From a virus, in IMG/VR virus record IMGVR_UViG_3300044640_000597, positions 21,966-85,965 of that record: a stretch of 64,000 nucleotides of DNA. One strand, given 5' to 3'. Below are positions 31,598-40,331 of this stretch, one piece after another (the first letter of the stretch is position 1; every line of letters starts with the position of its first letter). A program made the position numbers and the translations under genes. The notes beneath the pieces are model-generated. The model was not told the DNA's origin and made no database searches. It worked only from the letters and a program-made list of their open reading frames with translations.

Positions 31598-31897
31598 TTA
31601 GTTACTTATTTTATTAGTCATCTCTTGCTTAGCTTTTACTAAGTCTATGCATTTCTCGTATTCTTCGTTTTGTTCAAAATAACTTATCATAAGGTCTGCA
31701 ACATTCAAAAAGTCCTCAAGCTTGCTAGGGTTAAATGGAAAGATAACCACAAGCTTTTCAGTAGTTAACTCAGCCAATGTTTTTTTGGCTGTGATTAACT
31801 TATATCCATTATTGTAACAAGCATCAATTGATGCTACTTTATCGAAGAACTCCTCCATATCCTGGTCGAATTCCTCGTCGTATTCATCTTCACTCAT
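31598..31897 (-). CDS. Small acidic protein, unknown
   Basis: This 99-residue acidic helical protein begins with a D/E-rich stretch (SEDEYDEEFDQDMEEFF) and is otherwise predicted helical. Its start overlaps the stop of the metallophosphoesterase gene (ATGA), implying coupled translation, and it ends 11 bp before the ring-type gene. It has no signal peptide, membrane segment or known motif. A chaperone or assembly role for a neighbouring tail component is possible. The coding call is supported by tight gene packing and the ATGA overlap. Confidence 0.6.
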   Translation of the reverse strand: MSEDEYDEEFDQDMEEFFDKVASIDACYNNGYKLITAKKTLAELTTEKLVVIFPFNPSKLEDFLNVADLMISYFEQNEEYEKCIDLVKAKQEMTNKISN

Positions 31898-33045
31898 TTT
31901 ACAATAGTTTGTAGATAACCCTCTAGCCCATTAGTCTTGCTCCATATATAAGCTTGACCTGTCCTAAGAGCTGAGTATCCCATTGTTCTGTGCCAGTCAT
32001 CATTGGCACAAATGGAGGGGATAAATCTTACTTTAATTCCACGGTACTCATTCACCATTTCCTTATGTAAGTGACCACAGTGTACCTCTCTAATCGGGCA
32101 TCTGGCAAACATTTCTGGTTGCTCAGTTGCCATAATCAGCGGCATTTCACTTGGCTTCTCTTTATCCCCGTGAGTAAACATTAACATGTTTACTCCGTAC
32201 TCTACATACTTTCTACTTTCCATGCTGTTATCTACAACGACATTTTTATCGTTACGATACCATCCTTTGATGACATCTCCAGCATAGAACATTCTTTCAA
32301 AATCATGATTCCCTGATACTACTATTACATGCACTGGAGCTTTAGTCTTTAAAAAGTCTATAGCTTTAGTCATCAAGTTGCAGTATCCCTGGAAGCTTTC
32401 TCTCCACCCAACTGCATCATGTTGAAAGGTTCCTTTCGTTGTAGTCAACCTCATCCCCTCGGAATTCATCCCGTCATTCCCGATAGGAAGAATAAACTTC
32501 TCAATATTTAATCCCTTTGCCTTGTCCACTAAATTGTAGACAGTGCTCATGAATTGCTCCTCTACTGCATCCATAGAAAGTTCAGTCAACTTTCCATAGT
32601 GTATATCAGGAAGAGAGATCTCATAGGCTACCCCGTCATCACCATCTTGAAATGGAGCAGACTGCTTGTATACAGTTGGACTGAATATAGCAGCAAACTC
32701 CTCAATCTCTATCTTTATCTCAGCCATTGAGATTCTGTCATTCTTTGTAACTACAGAGAACCGTTGTTCTCCTCCCATTGTCTGCCAGAATTTAACAGAA
32801 GATACATCGTCTCTATTAATTCCGTTCTCTAGTAGATAGCTTTCAAACTCAGTTATTACACTGTCATTATCGTTAGAGTTATCAGCGAGGCCAAGTCTAG
32901 CTTGCTTAAGTAGTTTCTTAGCCTCTCTGATTGCCTCTAATGCTATCTCTTCTTTAACATCGAACGTAGTAGATACTCTGCTAGGACCACTCTTAAGGTA
33001 ACCTGGTTTTAGCTTTAGTATGTCTACCAATTCTTTTAAACTCAC
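31894..33045 (-). CDS. Calcineurin-like metallophosphoesterase
   Basis: This 383-residue protein shows the full set of metallophosphoesterase metal-binding motifs in order: DIH at 147-149, GND at 189-191, GNHD at 245-248, THGD with His292, and GHLH at 324-327. It therefore probably hydrolyses phosphodiester or phosphomonoester bonds with two metal ions, as in SbcD/Mre11-type nucleases and other phosphatases. The substrate cannot be told from sequence. The N-terminal 45 residues resemble a short helix-turn-helix. The start is GTG, sharing one base with the TAG stop of the upstream gene, and the end overlaps the next start (ATGA). Its place within the structural operon suggests a role in late infection or in the particle. 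Confidence 0.85.
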   Translation of the reverse strand: MSLKELVDILKLKPGYLKSGPSRVSTTFDVKEEIALEAIREAKKLLKQARLGLADNSNDNDSVITEFESYLLENGINRDDVSSVKFWQTMGGEQRFSVVTKNDRISMAEIKIEIEEFAAIFSPTVYKQSAPFQDGDDGVAYEISLPDIHYGKLTELSMDAVEEQFMSTVYNLVDKAKGLNIEKFILPIGNDGMNSEGMRLTTTKGTFQHDAVGWRESFQGYCNLMTKAIDFLKTKAPVHVIVVSGNHDFERMFYAGDVIKGWYRNDKNVVVDNSMESRKYVEYGVNMLMFTHGDKEKPSEMPLIMATEQPEMFARCPIREVHCGHLHKEMVNEYRGIKVRFIPSICANDDWHRTMGYSALRTGQAYIWSKTNGLEGYLQTIVK

Positions 33046-33470
33046 TACTGTACGATTTTTATTAGAGCCTCTAATTGCTCAGCTGATAGATCTTCAGGAA
33101 GCAGCTTTTCGTTAATTGTTTTAAGCTCTAGAGTTGAAGCTGAATCAAGTTTAGCATTAACAGATTCAAGCTGTTCTTTTCTTTTATTGATTACTTCTAT
33201 ATTTTCCTCTTCAAATTTTCTCAATCCTTCTGCATCTTCTGCTTCAATAAACCTTTGAGCTTCTATAGAAAGTTTCATAAACTCTTCTGATGGAATTGCT
33301 TCAGCTTCAATTGGGTCAAGATGGGCCTTTATTACTCCAGTATTTATAATAACTGCTTTAGCATAGGCTACTCCCTTAACCGATCTTGTCTCGTTAAGAG
33401 TTTTGAAAATGTTCAAGAACTCTCTGTTTGTTGCTGTTACGTGTACTCCGTACTTCTCTGCGTTAATCAT
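33045..33470 (-). CDS. Helical protein upstream of metallophosphoesterase, unknown
   Basis: A 141-residue protein: a short mixed N-terminal region (HVTATNREFLNIFKTLNETR) followed by a long charged coiled-coil segment (about 60-125). No catalytic motif is visible. It overlaps the metallophosphoesterase GTG start by one base, so the two are translated together and may act together. Opposite-strand frames here have no coding character. Function is unknown. Confidence 0.6.
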   Translation of the reverse strand: MINAEKYGVHVTATNREFLNIFKTLNETRSVKGVAYAKAVIINTGVIKAHLDPIEAEAIPSEEFMKLSIEAQRFIEAEDAEGLRKFEEENIEVINKRKEQLESVNAKLDSASTLELKTINEKLLPEDLSAEQLEALIKIVQ

Positions 33471-33495
33471 TTGTATTTGGTTTTAAAAAGTTTGC

Positions 33496-34782
33496 TTATT
33501 CTGCAGTAGCGTATACTCTGATCCAAGCATCCACTCCGTTAATTTTAACTCTAATTGCTCCAGTCTTAGCACCAGCTGATGCTGATGAACTAGATATTGA
33601 GTTAGCACTAGCTGCTCCACTAGTTCCGACAAAGTTAGCAAAAGATTCGTCTGTGTCAAGCTGTTCTATTGTAACTACTGGAATATTTGCAGTTGTGCTG
33701 TTTTGTTTAACATGTAATGGTCCTGATGGAGTATCAGTACCAATACCTACATATCTACTTGCTCCTTTAATAGTTATAATTTTTTGTGCAACTGCTGATG
33801 AACTGTATCCCCAGAAAGTATAATCTCCTGATGAGCCAGTGCCATCATGATTACCTGGATAGAATTCTAGCTCACCACCTGCATTGGCTCCTTGAGAATT
33901 ACCAGCTTTAATGTACAGAGCTCCACCTTTATTAGATGCATTAGCATCTGCTGATTTAAATGTAAGAGCACCAGGGGCAGTAGCAGCAGTTAACACAGAT
34001 CCAATAACTTGAGCTATGTTACCATTGACATAGATATTAGCACCTACGTTTAAGTCTCCAGTAAAGAAAGGAGTTGGAGAGCCACTGCCGATGAAGGTTT
34101 GACCAGTAGTGTTTACTTTAATACCTCTGTTACCAGTATCTCCACTAATCCAGTTTAGTCCATACAAGTTATACCCTGCACCATTTACTGTATTTGTAAA
34201 TGCAGACAATGCAGCTGCAATAGTGATTGAGCCAGGACCATTTGTAATTGTTATATTGGCACCAGCTGTAAGATTAGCAAGTATTGGGGATAAACCAGTT
34301 CTTCCAATTGGAATCTGACCATTGGCCGCTGCTCCTAAAGCAGATAAGGCTGATCCACCATTTCCTATAAGTAGAGAGTTGGCTACCAAAGAAGAAGCCC
34401 CTGTACCACCGTTAGCAACTGGGAGTATACCACTTATATAAGCAGCAGCTAGGTTTACTGCTGAAAGGAAAAGAGATGTTGTATTGTTGCAGTTAGCTAG
34501 ATTGATATTAGCTTCATTAACTTGGAGAGTAATGTTGTTACTTGCAGTAGCAACAGTCAACAAATTATTAAGAGACCTAATACCTTTAAAGTTAAGTGCA
34601 TTCTTATTAGTAATGCTAATAAACAAAGATTCACTCGTAGTCCCTAGAGTATTAACTGTTGGGAACAAGTCTTGAAGCAAAAACTTATTGTTAACAGGAC
34701 CTACTGCATTTGAAGTCAGCAAGTAGTCATTTGCTCCTACACTTGTTTTAGCTAAAGCTGCTAGGCTGGTTATAGTTGCCAT
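33496..34782 (-). CDS. Fibre-like structural protein
   Basis: A 428-residue protein rich in Ala, Ser, Gly, Thr and Asn. It contains ISGILPVANGGTGASSL near residues 115-131, a motif typical of trimeric tail or head fibres, then GNGG and LTAGANITIT repeats. A VGIGTDTPSGPLHVKQ segment near 345 resembles the region ahead of fibre chaperone or needle domains. The C-terminus is a short Ser/Ala-rich region ending in a strand (VNGVDAWIRVYATAE type). It follows the 611-residue probable fibre by 1 bp, so both are likely part of a surface appendage. The receptor is unknown. Confidence 0.68.
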   Translation of the reverse strand: MATITSLAALAKTSVGANDYLLTSNAVGPVNNKFLLQDLFPTVNTLGTTSESLFISITNKNALNFKGIRSLNNLLTVATASNNITLQVNEANINLANCNNTTSLFLSAVNLAAAYISGILPVANGGTGASSLVANSLLIGNGGSALSALGAAANGQIPIGRTGLSPILANLTAGANITITNGPGSITIAAALSAFTNTVNGAGYNLYGLNWISGDTGNRGIKVNTTGQTFIGSGSPTPFFTGDLNVGANIYVNGNIAQVIGSVLTAATAPGALTFKSADANASNKGGALYIKAGNSQGANAGGELEFYPGNHDGTGSSGDYTFWGYSSSAVAQKIITIKGASRYVGIGTDTPSGPLHVKQNSTTANIPVVTIEQLDTDESFANFVGTSGAASANSISSSSASAGAKTGAIRVKINGVDAWIRVYATAE

Positions 34783-34783
34783 T

Positions 34784-36619
34784 TTATATAATAATTTTTT
34801 GATTAAACTCAGTGGTTAATGGTATTCCTGTTTCTCCTCCAAGTCCACTTGTTCTTAATCCAAGGCTCGGAGTAACAGGAGTAGTAGGAGTTGGAGCTGG
34901 ACCTGTAACTATACAGTCTGCACAGAATCTATTTGCAAAATCTATAAATGTCTTTAAATAAGTATTATCGTTTTCAGATGCAAACTCTACTGCATAGGTA
35001 GCTGCCCCAATAGTTCCAGGCAGTGGATCTTGAATGATAATAGTAGTTTTATTTGTAGTTGCATTATAAACAGCATCTACAATTGTAGTAGTAAAGTCTA
35101 CTGGAATAGTAGAAGCAGTCACTGGTGCATACAATGCCCAAGTTGTACCGTTAGCTACAGTGAATAAAGCAGGAGTACTAATAGTTCCAAATGGAATTAC
35201 TGTGTTATTTAGTGGAGGTCCAGCTTGATTGTAAAGAATATTTGTAACGTAGTTACTACCTGAAGTTGCATAAGAGTCTCCAAGATTGTTAAGCAAGCTA
35301 AAAGTATAACCTGTTATTAGGAATGGTAATCCCCCTGGAGCTATGTAAAATGCTGAAACTGTTGTATTTATTAATACAGACCCTTCAAGTACTGCATAAT
35401 CTGTAACAGCTTCAATATGAAAAATAAAAGTTTCAAATTGAGATAAATCTCCATTTACTACAATTGTGGTTTGCCCTTCAACTAGTACAGGTAGATTACC
35501 AGTAGGAAGATTAGGGTATATAGCAGTAATTATATTTTCTCTATCGTATATGCAATCTAGAGCTCTGTCTTCATTTTTCTGACCTAAAAGCTCAATGATT
35601 AACTTAAGCTTTGAAAGTTCTCTATAATCACACTTAACTCCCCCAATAACTTTGTTATAGAATGTAGTGCCTTTTACTGCTAGACATTCTTGGTATTGTG
35701 ACAGTTTGGTATTGTAGTCAACTCCGTTAACTTGAGCAGGAACCTCAGCTATATCTTTGTACTCAACAGATGGGAGGGGAGAATCTTCTCCAGTAGGGTC
35801 AGTAACAATTGTTGTTTTAACTGCACAGATATTGTCTATAGCCCTTCCCTTACTTCCAGTTATGGTACCGTAGCACTGATTGGGGTCAAATACTTCTACT
35901 TTTAAAGTAGTATTTCCCTCACAAGTAAGCTCTACTTCTAAAAGATTAAAAGCTCCAGAAGTATCATCCAATGGATGTGTATATACTTTCGTACCTGCAT
36001 ATATTTTTATGTAGGCTTGATCAAGTTGTGTTGGTGTACAATATCCTGTTCGAGTACTTGTAGAATAGTCAAGACTTATAGTATAAGTTTCTCCTATAGT
36101 TAATACACTTGCTTGAGATAACGATCCTAAAAGAGCATTATCAAATATTATACATCCACTAAAAGTTCCACTCCAAGCACCATTTGTAACAGTCCATCCA
36201 GTAGAGTTTGAATCAAAAGTACCATTTGATACTGTACATGCACCAGATGGGCCAGGAGCTGTGATGTAATCTACTCCTACACTTGTAAAGTATGCACCAA
36301 AACTTATATCAGACCAACCACTTGTTGGGGGGCAAGAATTGTTATTAACTCCTGTGGCAGAAGATGCCCATACTTTAACGCCATTTGCATCTAGGATTAG
36401 CCAGTTTGGAGCACTGTATACTACTGAAAATGTTTTTCCCCCAAAATCAAAGAGTATATCGTACCCTATTAAAGCTAAGGGATTGTCCTTAGTAACAGCA
36501 GTAGCAGTTTCTGTTCTGCCACCTGCATCAACTAACGTAAAAGTCAACCCCTCACATGGAACGGTAGCTGCTGCTGGGGCTCTTACCCCAGCTTCTATAC
36601 AGTCTTTACAAATTGCCAT
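34784..36619 (-). CDS. Surface structural protein with carbohydrate-binding-like domain
   Basis: This 611-residue beta-rich protein starts with a CKDC pair. Around residues 130-265 it contains a segment like CBM4/9 or galactose-binding-like jelly rolls (NGTFDSNSTGWTVTNGAW, GETYTISLDYS, QAYIKIYAG). A small helical Cys-containing section follows (SQYQECLAVKG, KCDYRELSKLKLIIELLG) and then Thr/Asn-rich strands. It lies between the Cys-rich small protein and the fibre-like protein. Binding of capsule or mucin glycans is plausible for a gut phage appendage, but this is inference. No glycosidase motif was seen. Confidence 0.6.
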   Translation of the reverse strand: MAICKDCIEAGVRAPAAATVPCEGLTFTLVDAGGRTETATAVTKDNPLALIGYDILFDFGGKTFSVVYSAPNWLILDANGVKVWASSATGVNNNSCPPTSGWSDISFGAYFTSVGVDYITAPGPSGACTVSNGTFDSNSTGWTVTNGAWSGTFSGCIIFDNALLGSLSQASVLTIGETYTISLDYSTSTRTGYCTPTQLDQAYIKIYAGTKVYTHPLDDTSGAFNLLEVELTCEGNTTLKVEVFDPNQCYGTITGSKGRAIDNICAVKTTIVTDPTGEDSPLPSVEYKDIAEVPAQVNGVDYNTKLSQYQECLAVKGTTFYNKVIGGVKCDYRELSKLKLIIELLGQKNEDRALDCIYDRENIITAIYPNLPTGNLPVLVEGQTTIVVNGDLSQFETFIFHIEAVTDYAVLEGSVLINTTVSAFYIAPGGLPFLITGYTFSLLNNLGDSYATSGSNYVTNILYNQAGPPLNNTVIPFGTISTPALFTVANGTTWALYAPVTASTIPVDFTTTIVDAVYNATTNKTTIIIQDPLPGTIGAATYAVEFASENDNTYLKTFIDFANRFCADCIVTGPAPTPTTPVTPSLGLRTSGLGGETGIPLTTEFNQKIII

Positions 36620-36628
36620 TGTATTTTA

Positions 36629-37114
36629 TTAACAACCACATGCACATGTTTCAGTGCAGAAGTCTTTAGCTTTATTGTATTTGTTAATAGCGTCTGTAAT
36701 ATTTGTGTCTGAGTATGCAGAGTGCTGTGCTGATTTAATTAGTAGATCAATCTTTTCGGCCTTTCTTAGGTCTTCATCACATTTATCACAATGGCAGTGA
36801 CAGTCGATGGCTGATTGAACAAGGGCTGCTATACAGCAATAAATCTCAGCAGCTCCTATTGTATAAACTGTAGGTTTAAGAGAGTCGACAGTATCTGTTA
36901 TACTAATAACTCCATTAAATAACTCCCCAGCTGTTTCGTTATCTAATATCCAAGTAACATTCCCAGCTACTGCTGTCAATACCCCACTAGTTACAGTCGT
37001 CTCTGTAATGTAGTTATAGTAGGTAAAGTTAACAGTTGCAGGAACTCCAGATGCTACGACAGTTATCTTCTTGCAGTCAGGAGCTATAGTTACCGAGTTA
37101 ATTACTGTAGCCAT
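36629..37114 (-). CDS. Small protein with Cys-rich C-terminal half
   Basis: A protein of 161 residues read from ATG 37114. A longer frame from GTG 37162 would start inside the terminator hairpin 37138-37167, so the ATG is preferred. The N-terminal 85 residues look like an Ig-like or fibronectin-like beta domain. The rest is helical and holds eleven cysteines in all, including YCC, DCHCHCDKC and a terminal CACGC. The cysteines could bind metal or form disulphides in the particle. It is followed 9 bp later by the carbohydrate-binding-like protein, which has similar C-x2-C pairs. A small decoration or appendage protein is likely. Confidence 0.6.
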   Translation of the reverse strand: MATVINSVTIAPDCKKITVVASGVPATVNFTYYNYITETTVTSGVLTAVAGNVTWILDNETAGELFNGVISITDTVDSLKPTVYTIGAAEIYCCIAALVQSAIDCHCHCDKCDEDLRKAEKIDLLIKSAQHSAYSDTNITDAINKYNKAKDFCTETCACGC

Positions 37115-37137
37115 TAGATAGTTTTTGTAAAGATAAT

Positions 37138-37167
37138 AAAAAGCAGGGGATTTCTCCCCCACTTTTT
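37138..37167 (-). terminator. Intrinsic terminator after the 340-residue structural gene
   Basis: Read on the minus strand, an A-run and GGGG pair with CCCC and a T-run (arms 37157-37167 and 37138-37149) around a 7-nt loop, giving a GC stem followed by TTTTT. It lies about 20 bp after the stop of the 340-residue gene and would stop or reduce transcription into the following small gene. Confidence 0.8.
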
Positions 37168-37183
37168 AATGATTAATTTTAGA

Positions 37184-38206
37184 TTAGAATATCTGTTCAG
37201 AGTCAGTACCTCCAGTGAATCCAAATACTGTAGCAACCTCAGTACCAGTAGACGCACCAGCATATGATAGTGCAGTGCTGCTACCTCCGAAGAAGATTTG
37301 AACAGTGTTTAGTTCCCCAGCACGAGCAATACCTGTAGATGAAGGCCAGTCGTGTGCGTACTGAATTTCAAGTACATCGTACTTATATCCAGCTTGAGCA
37401 AAAGTTGGGAAAGTAAATGGGAAGTACATACGGTTGAAGTTACCGTAACGTGCACGTTGGCTTTTCTCAGCAGAAAGAGCTTCTACATAATTAGAGGTAG
37501 CATCAGTTCTAGATGCAGTAACTGAACCTACAGGACCTGACTTATCAGAGTACTGAGAGGTAACATCAAACTCAACTCCGTAGTGACGAGCAGTAAGGAC
37601 AAGGCCTGAGGTACCGCTATCTGTAGCAGCAAACAAAGCATTAAAAGTAACATTATTTACAATTGCATTGTAAAGAGCAGTTACCAAGGCAGTTTCAGAA
37701 CCACCATGAACAGATGCTGAAACTTCAATATTAAAGATCATACGACCAGCAGAGAAGTTACCGAGCAATGGGAATTGATATCCACCACCAGACAAATCTA
37801 CTGCAGTACCATCTTGATAGTAGTTTGCATAAGTAGTTGGGGCAGTACGAAGTGCAATTCTGAGCATTACATCTTTAGTAGATGTTGGGGCTCCAGTGTC
37901 AATTGTTTGAGTTGCCCGTGTAGGAACTATTGAAGTCCACTCACGATAGTTAATTCTTTTGATAAGATCAGTATCAATGATTGGAGTAGCAATAGCTTGC
38001 CCAGAAGGCATGTTTTGAACAATTTGAATTCTCTTTTTGTTCCAAGCTCCAGAAGTACGAAGAGCTGTAACAAAGTTTGTAGAGCCATCTACATCCCAAA
38101 CTGACATTGTAGACACGTTAGCAGCTGCATTAGTGCTAAATGCCGTAGTAGAAATCATATCAGGGTTATTTACAACAAATACCTGACTTAAGTTTTGAGG
38201 TGCCAT
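37184..38206 (-). CDS. Abundant-type structural protein (decoration or tube-like)
   Basis: This 340-residue, Ala/Thr/Ser-rich, mostly beta protein has no signal peptide or membrane segment. A segment near 155-240 (NFSAGRMIFNIEVSASVHGG, then ALVTALYNAIVNN) has the beta-alpha layout of tube or decoration proteins. The gene ends with its own strong terminator, like the MCP gene, which suggests high expression. It lies in the head-tail block between the 389-residue connector-type protein and the Cys-rich protein. An auxiliary capsid protein or tail component is the best guess. No family was recognised with certainty. Confidence 0.6.
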   Translation of the reverse strand: MAPQNLSQVFVVNNPDMISTTAFSTNAAANVSTMSVWDVDGSTNFVTALRTSGAWNKKRIQIVQNMPSGQAIATPIIDTDLIKRINYREWTSIVPTRATQTIDTGAPTSTKDVMLRIALRTAPTTYANYYQDGTAVDLSGGGYQFPLLGNFSAGRMIFNIEVSASVHGGSETALVTALYNAIVNNVTFNALFAATDSGTSGLVLTARHYGVEFDVTSQYSDKSGPVGSVTASRTDATSNYVEALSAEKSQRARYGNFNRMYFPFTFPTFAQAGYKYDVLEIQYAHDWPSSTGIARAGELNTVQIFFGGSSTALSYAGASTGTEVATVFGFTGGTDSEQIF

Positions 38207-38242
38207 TTTTATAAAATTTAGGCGTTAAACACATTATTTGAA

Positions 38243-39412
38243 TTATTCACTTTCGAGGTTTTCCATCGATTGCGAGTTATACCTTTGGGATTCGATACCC
38301 TCCAGTATGCTTTTAATAGTCATTTCTACAATTTCTTGGTGAGTATGCTCTGCTAATTCACAGCCTACTCCCCCAGTTATAGAAATAACTTTTGGTTTTC
38401 TTATATAAACAATATGTACCGTAGGTACAACAAATGTGTTGTCTGAGTACAAATTGATGTAATTTTCTTTAATTGAGTATGGAACATAATCGTACCCAGT
38501 TCTGCTAAATGGATCCTTCATTACAGTTGGGATATCATCACTTTGAGCAAACCAACATTGACTCAATCTTTTATCTGCACTTGGAGCAGTTCTTCTAGTT
38601 ACAGAATAAGTTGATTTAATTGTTTCATATACTTGAATAGATGATTCTAATCCAAGAGTTGGTAATATCCATGTAGCTCTAATGAATCCCGCAGTAACAG
38701 GGTCTGCCTGTAGAACTGTAGTAGAATTACTTAAATATATATGGTTACTGTCTACGGGAGGATCTAGTTGAGCTCCAGTATTGTTTAAGTTCTCTAGTAC
38801 ATTAGCATTATAAGAAGGTATGAAACCTCCTAGATAATTAGTAGGTAGTATCAAATCATCACTAGTTATCTGCTGTCCTAATGGAAGGTTTACGGCCGAT
38901 ATCCAGTTTACCCCATCAAAGTATGATATACTTGTAAGTATGTAACCTGGCAATGGCGGGGTAAGACTCATCTTAACCCAATCCGTAGTAGTGACTTCGT
39001 TTACTAACTGAGTATCTACATTTATGGGTCCATTACAATTGTAATGAACTTCAGCTGTAACTGATACTAGAAAAAGATAATCTAACGGAAGAGTAGCTTT
39101 TTCTATGTATATGTTTGTATTGCTAGTATTGTAGATATACCAACCCAAAGCATCTAGTAGAAATCCCCCAGTAGAGAGTGTATTAGAGTTAGTAGTTACT
39201 ACTAAGTTCCTTAGGTCATCTACTCTTTTTTGGGATTGTTCAAACCCTCTACCCTGTCTGTTTGACATTGGATTGTACCGTTGCTTGATGAATCTCATCA
39301 TAGCAATGTTTAACTCAAAGTCTATCTCTTGAGGTAAAAGGATGTCAGCCTGGAAGGATGCAATCTTTTGCACCCCCAGGTTGACAGCTATATGCATTTC
39401 GTTTACGGTCAT
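38243..39412 (-). CDS. Head-tail connector/tail-type structural protein
   Basis: A 389-residue protein. The N-terminus (TVNEMHIAVNLGVQKIASFQ, then PQEIDFELNIAMMRFIKQRY) is helical, and the centre is beta-rich with Tyr, Asn and Thr. The N-terminal layout matches proteins found after the MCP in phages of Bacteroidota, which I associate with the connector or tail. It begins 3 bp after the 268-residue gene ends. The C-terminal residues are helical and charged (HTHQEIVEMTIKSILEGIES). No enzyme motif is visible. Structural assignment by context. Confidence 0.55.
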   Translation of the reverse strand: MTVNEMHIAVNLGVQKIASFQADILLPQEIDFELNIAMMRFIKQRYNPMSNRQGRGFEQSQKRVDDLRNLVVTTNSNTLSTGGFLLDALGWYIYNTSNTNIYIEKATLPLDYLFLVSVTAEVHYNCNGPINVDTQLVNEVTTTDWVKMSLTPPLPGYILTSISYFDGVNWISAVNLPLGQQITSDDLILPTNYLGGFIPSYNANVLENLNNTGAQLDPPVDSNHIYLSNSTTVLQADPVTAGFIRATWILPTLGLESSIQVYETIKSTYSVTRRTAPSADKRLSQCWFAQSDDIPTVMKDPFSRTGYDYVPYSIKENYINLYSDNTFVVPTVHIVYIRKPKVISITGGVGCELAEHTHQEIVEMTIKSILEGIESQRYNSQSMENLESE

Positions 39413-39415
39413 CTA

Positions 39416-40222
39416 TTAAGATACTTCTTTGAGCCTTGCTCTCATTGTATTTACTTGACCAGAGTTTTTCTTGTTTTTAAAGTAAACAATTGCATCTTTC
39501 ATATCCTCTCCGATTGTCTCGTCTTGGAAAATCACTTGATTACCAATACGACGGAGAACATCTTTTGCAACCATTTCTTCAATTTCTGCCTGAACTTCTA
39601 AGTTGTCGTCCGTGCAGTATTTCAAGAACTTCTCTGGGCTATTTCCTTTATAATCGTACAAAGTATTCTCGATTTCCATGTCTGAGAGTCTTTCTGGATC
39701 TCCGTCCACAAGAACTCTAAGCAACATTTTCATCTTCTCGATGTTTCCAGTGAGTTTGATAAACTCTTTGTCTGCATCTTTTTTAACTTGTACTTTAGCA
39801 TTCTTTTTAAGAAGATCTTTTTGTGGATCATAGATGTAAAATCTTTTGTTTGCATCCACTTTCATTTCTTCTTCAGACATTGCAACATGTCTGTGCTTTA
39901 AGCACCATTTATAATAGATGTAATCCATTGTATTAATTGGACTACCATCTTCATAAGTGCCGATCTCAAGTTCTGCTCCTTCAAAAGGAACTTTCAAATT
40001 AAGGCTAGCCCAAAAGTCTTTTGTTTTTGCAGGCCATTCTTGGTGACCAGCTGGCACATCAATAAAATTTTTCAAGAGTGTTGCCTCTTCATCTCCATCA
40101 ACTCCTTTGAGTGGGAGGCGATCTACAAACATAGATCCGAGTTTAATCTTTGCTCCAGCTCTGATTTCCTTTGGTAGGTGATTCAGAACCTCTTTGCGTC
40201 TGATAATAACTTTACGTTCCAT
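39416..40222 (-). CDS. Conserved protein downstream of MCP, unknown (possible capsid-associated)
   Basis: This 268-residue charged alpha/beta protein opens with KVIIRRKEVLNHLPKEIRAG. It has no signal or membrane segment, and the C-terminal 130 residues are strongly helical. It is the first gene after the MCP terminator and has its own leader with a hairpin (40249-40270), so it may be produced at a lower level than the MCP. Relatives in this position are known in crAss-like phages, but I do not know a proven function. Capsid assembly or connector roles are possible. Confidence 0.55.
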   Translation of the reverse strand: MERKVIIRRKEVLNHLPKEIRAGAKIKLGSMFVDRLPLKGVDGDEEATLLKNFIDVPAGHQEWPAKTKDFWASLNLKVPFEGAELEIGTYEDGSPINTMDYIYYKWCLKHRHVAMSEEEMKVDANKRFYIYDPQKDLLKKNAKVQVKKDADKEFIKLTGNIEKMKMLLRVLVDGDPERLSDMEIENTLYDYKGNSPEKFLKYCTDDNLEVQAEIEEMVAKDVLRRIGNQVIFQDETIGEDMKDAIVYFKNKKNSGQVNTMRARLKEVS

Positions 40223-40248
40223 AATTTTAGTTCTTTTTATTAGTTAAG

Positions 40249-40270
40249 CTTGGGGAAAGAATAACCCAAG
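40249..40270 (-). other. Leader hairpin before the 268-residue gene
   Basis: CTTGGG (40249-40254) and CCCAAG (40265-40270) form a 6-bp stem with a 10-nt loop, between the MCP terminator and the next start. No T-run follows, so it may stabilise or process the mRNA rather than terminate it. Confidence 0.45.
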
Positions 40271-40285
40271 GTTTTATATATTTTT

Positions 40286-40312
40286 AAAAGGGGGCTTTGA
40301 CACCCCCTTTTT
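40286..40312 (-). terminator. Strong terminator after the major capsid gene
   Basis: On the minus strand AAAAAGGGGG pairs perfectly with CCCCCTTTTT around a short loop, 20 bp after the MCP stop. The A-run and T-run make it symmetrical, so it would also work on the other strand. It should separate the highly expressed MCP mRNA from the connector genes. Confidence 0.88.
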
Positions 40313-40331
40313 ATTGCAAACCAAACACAAA

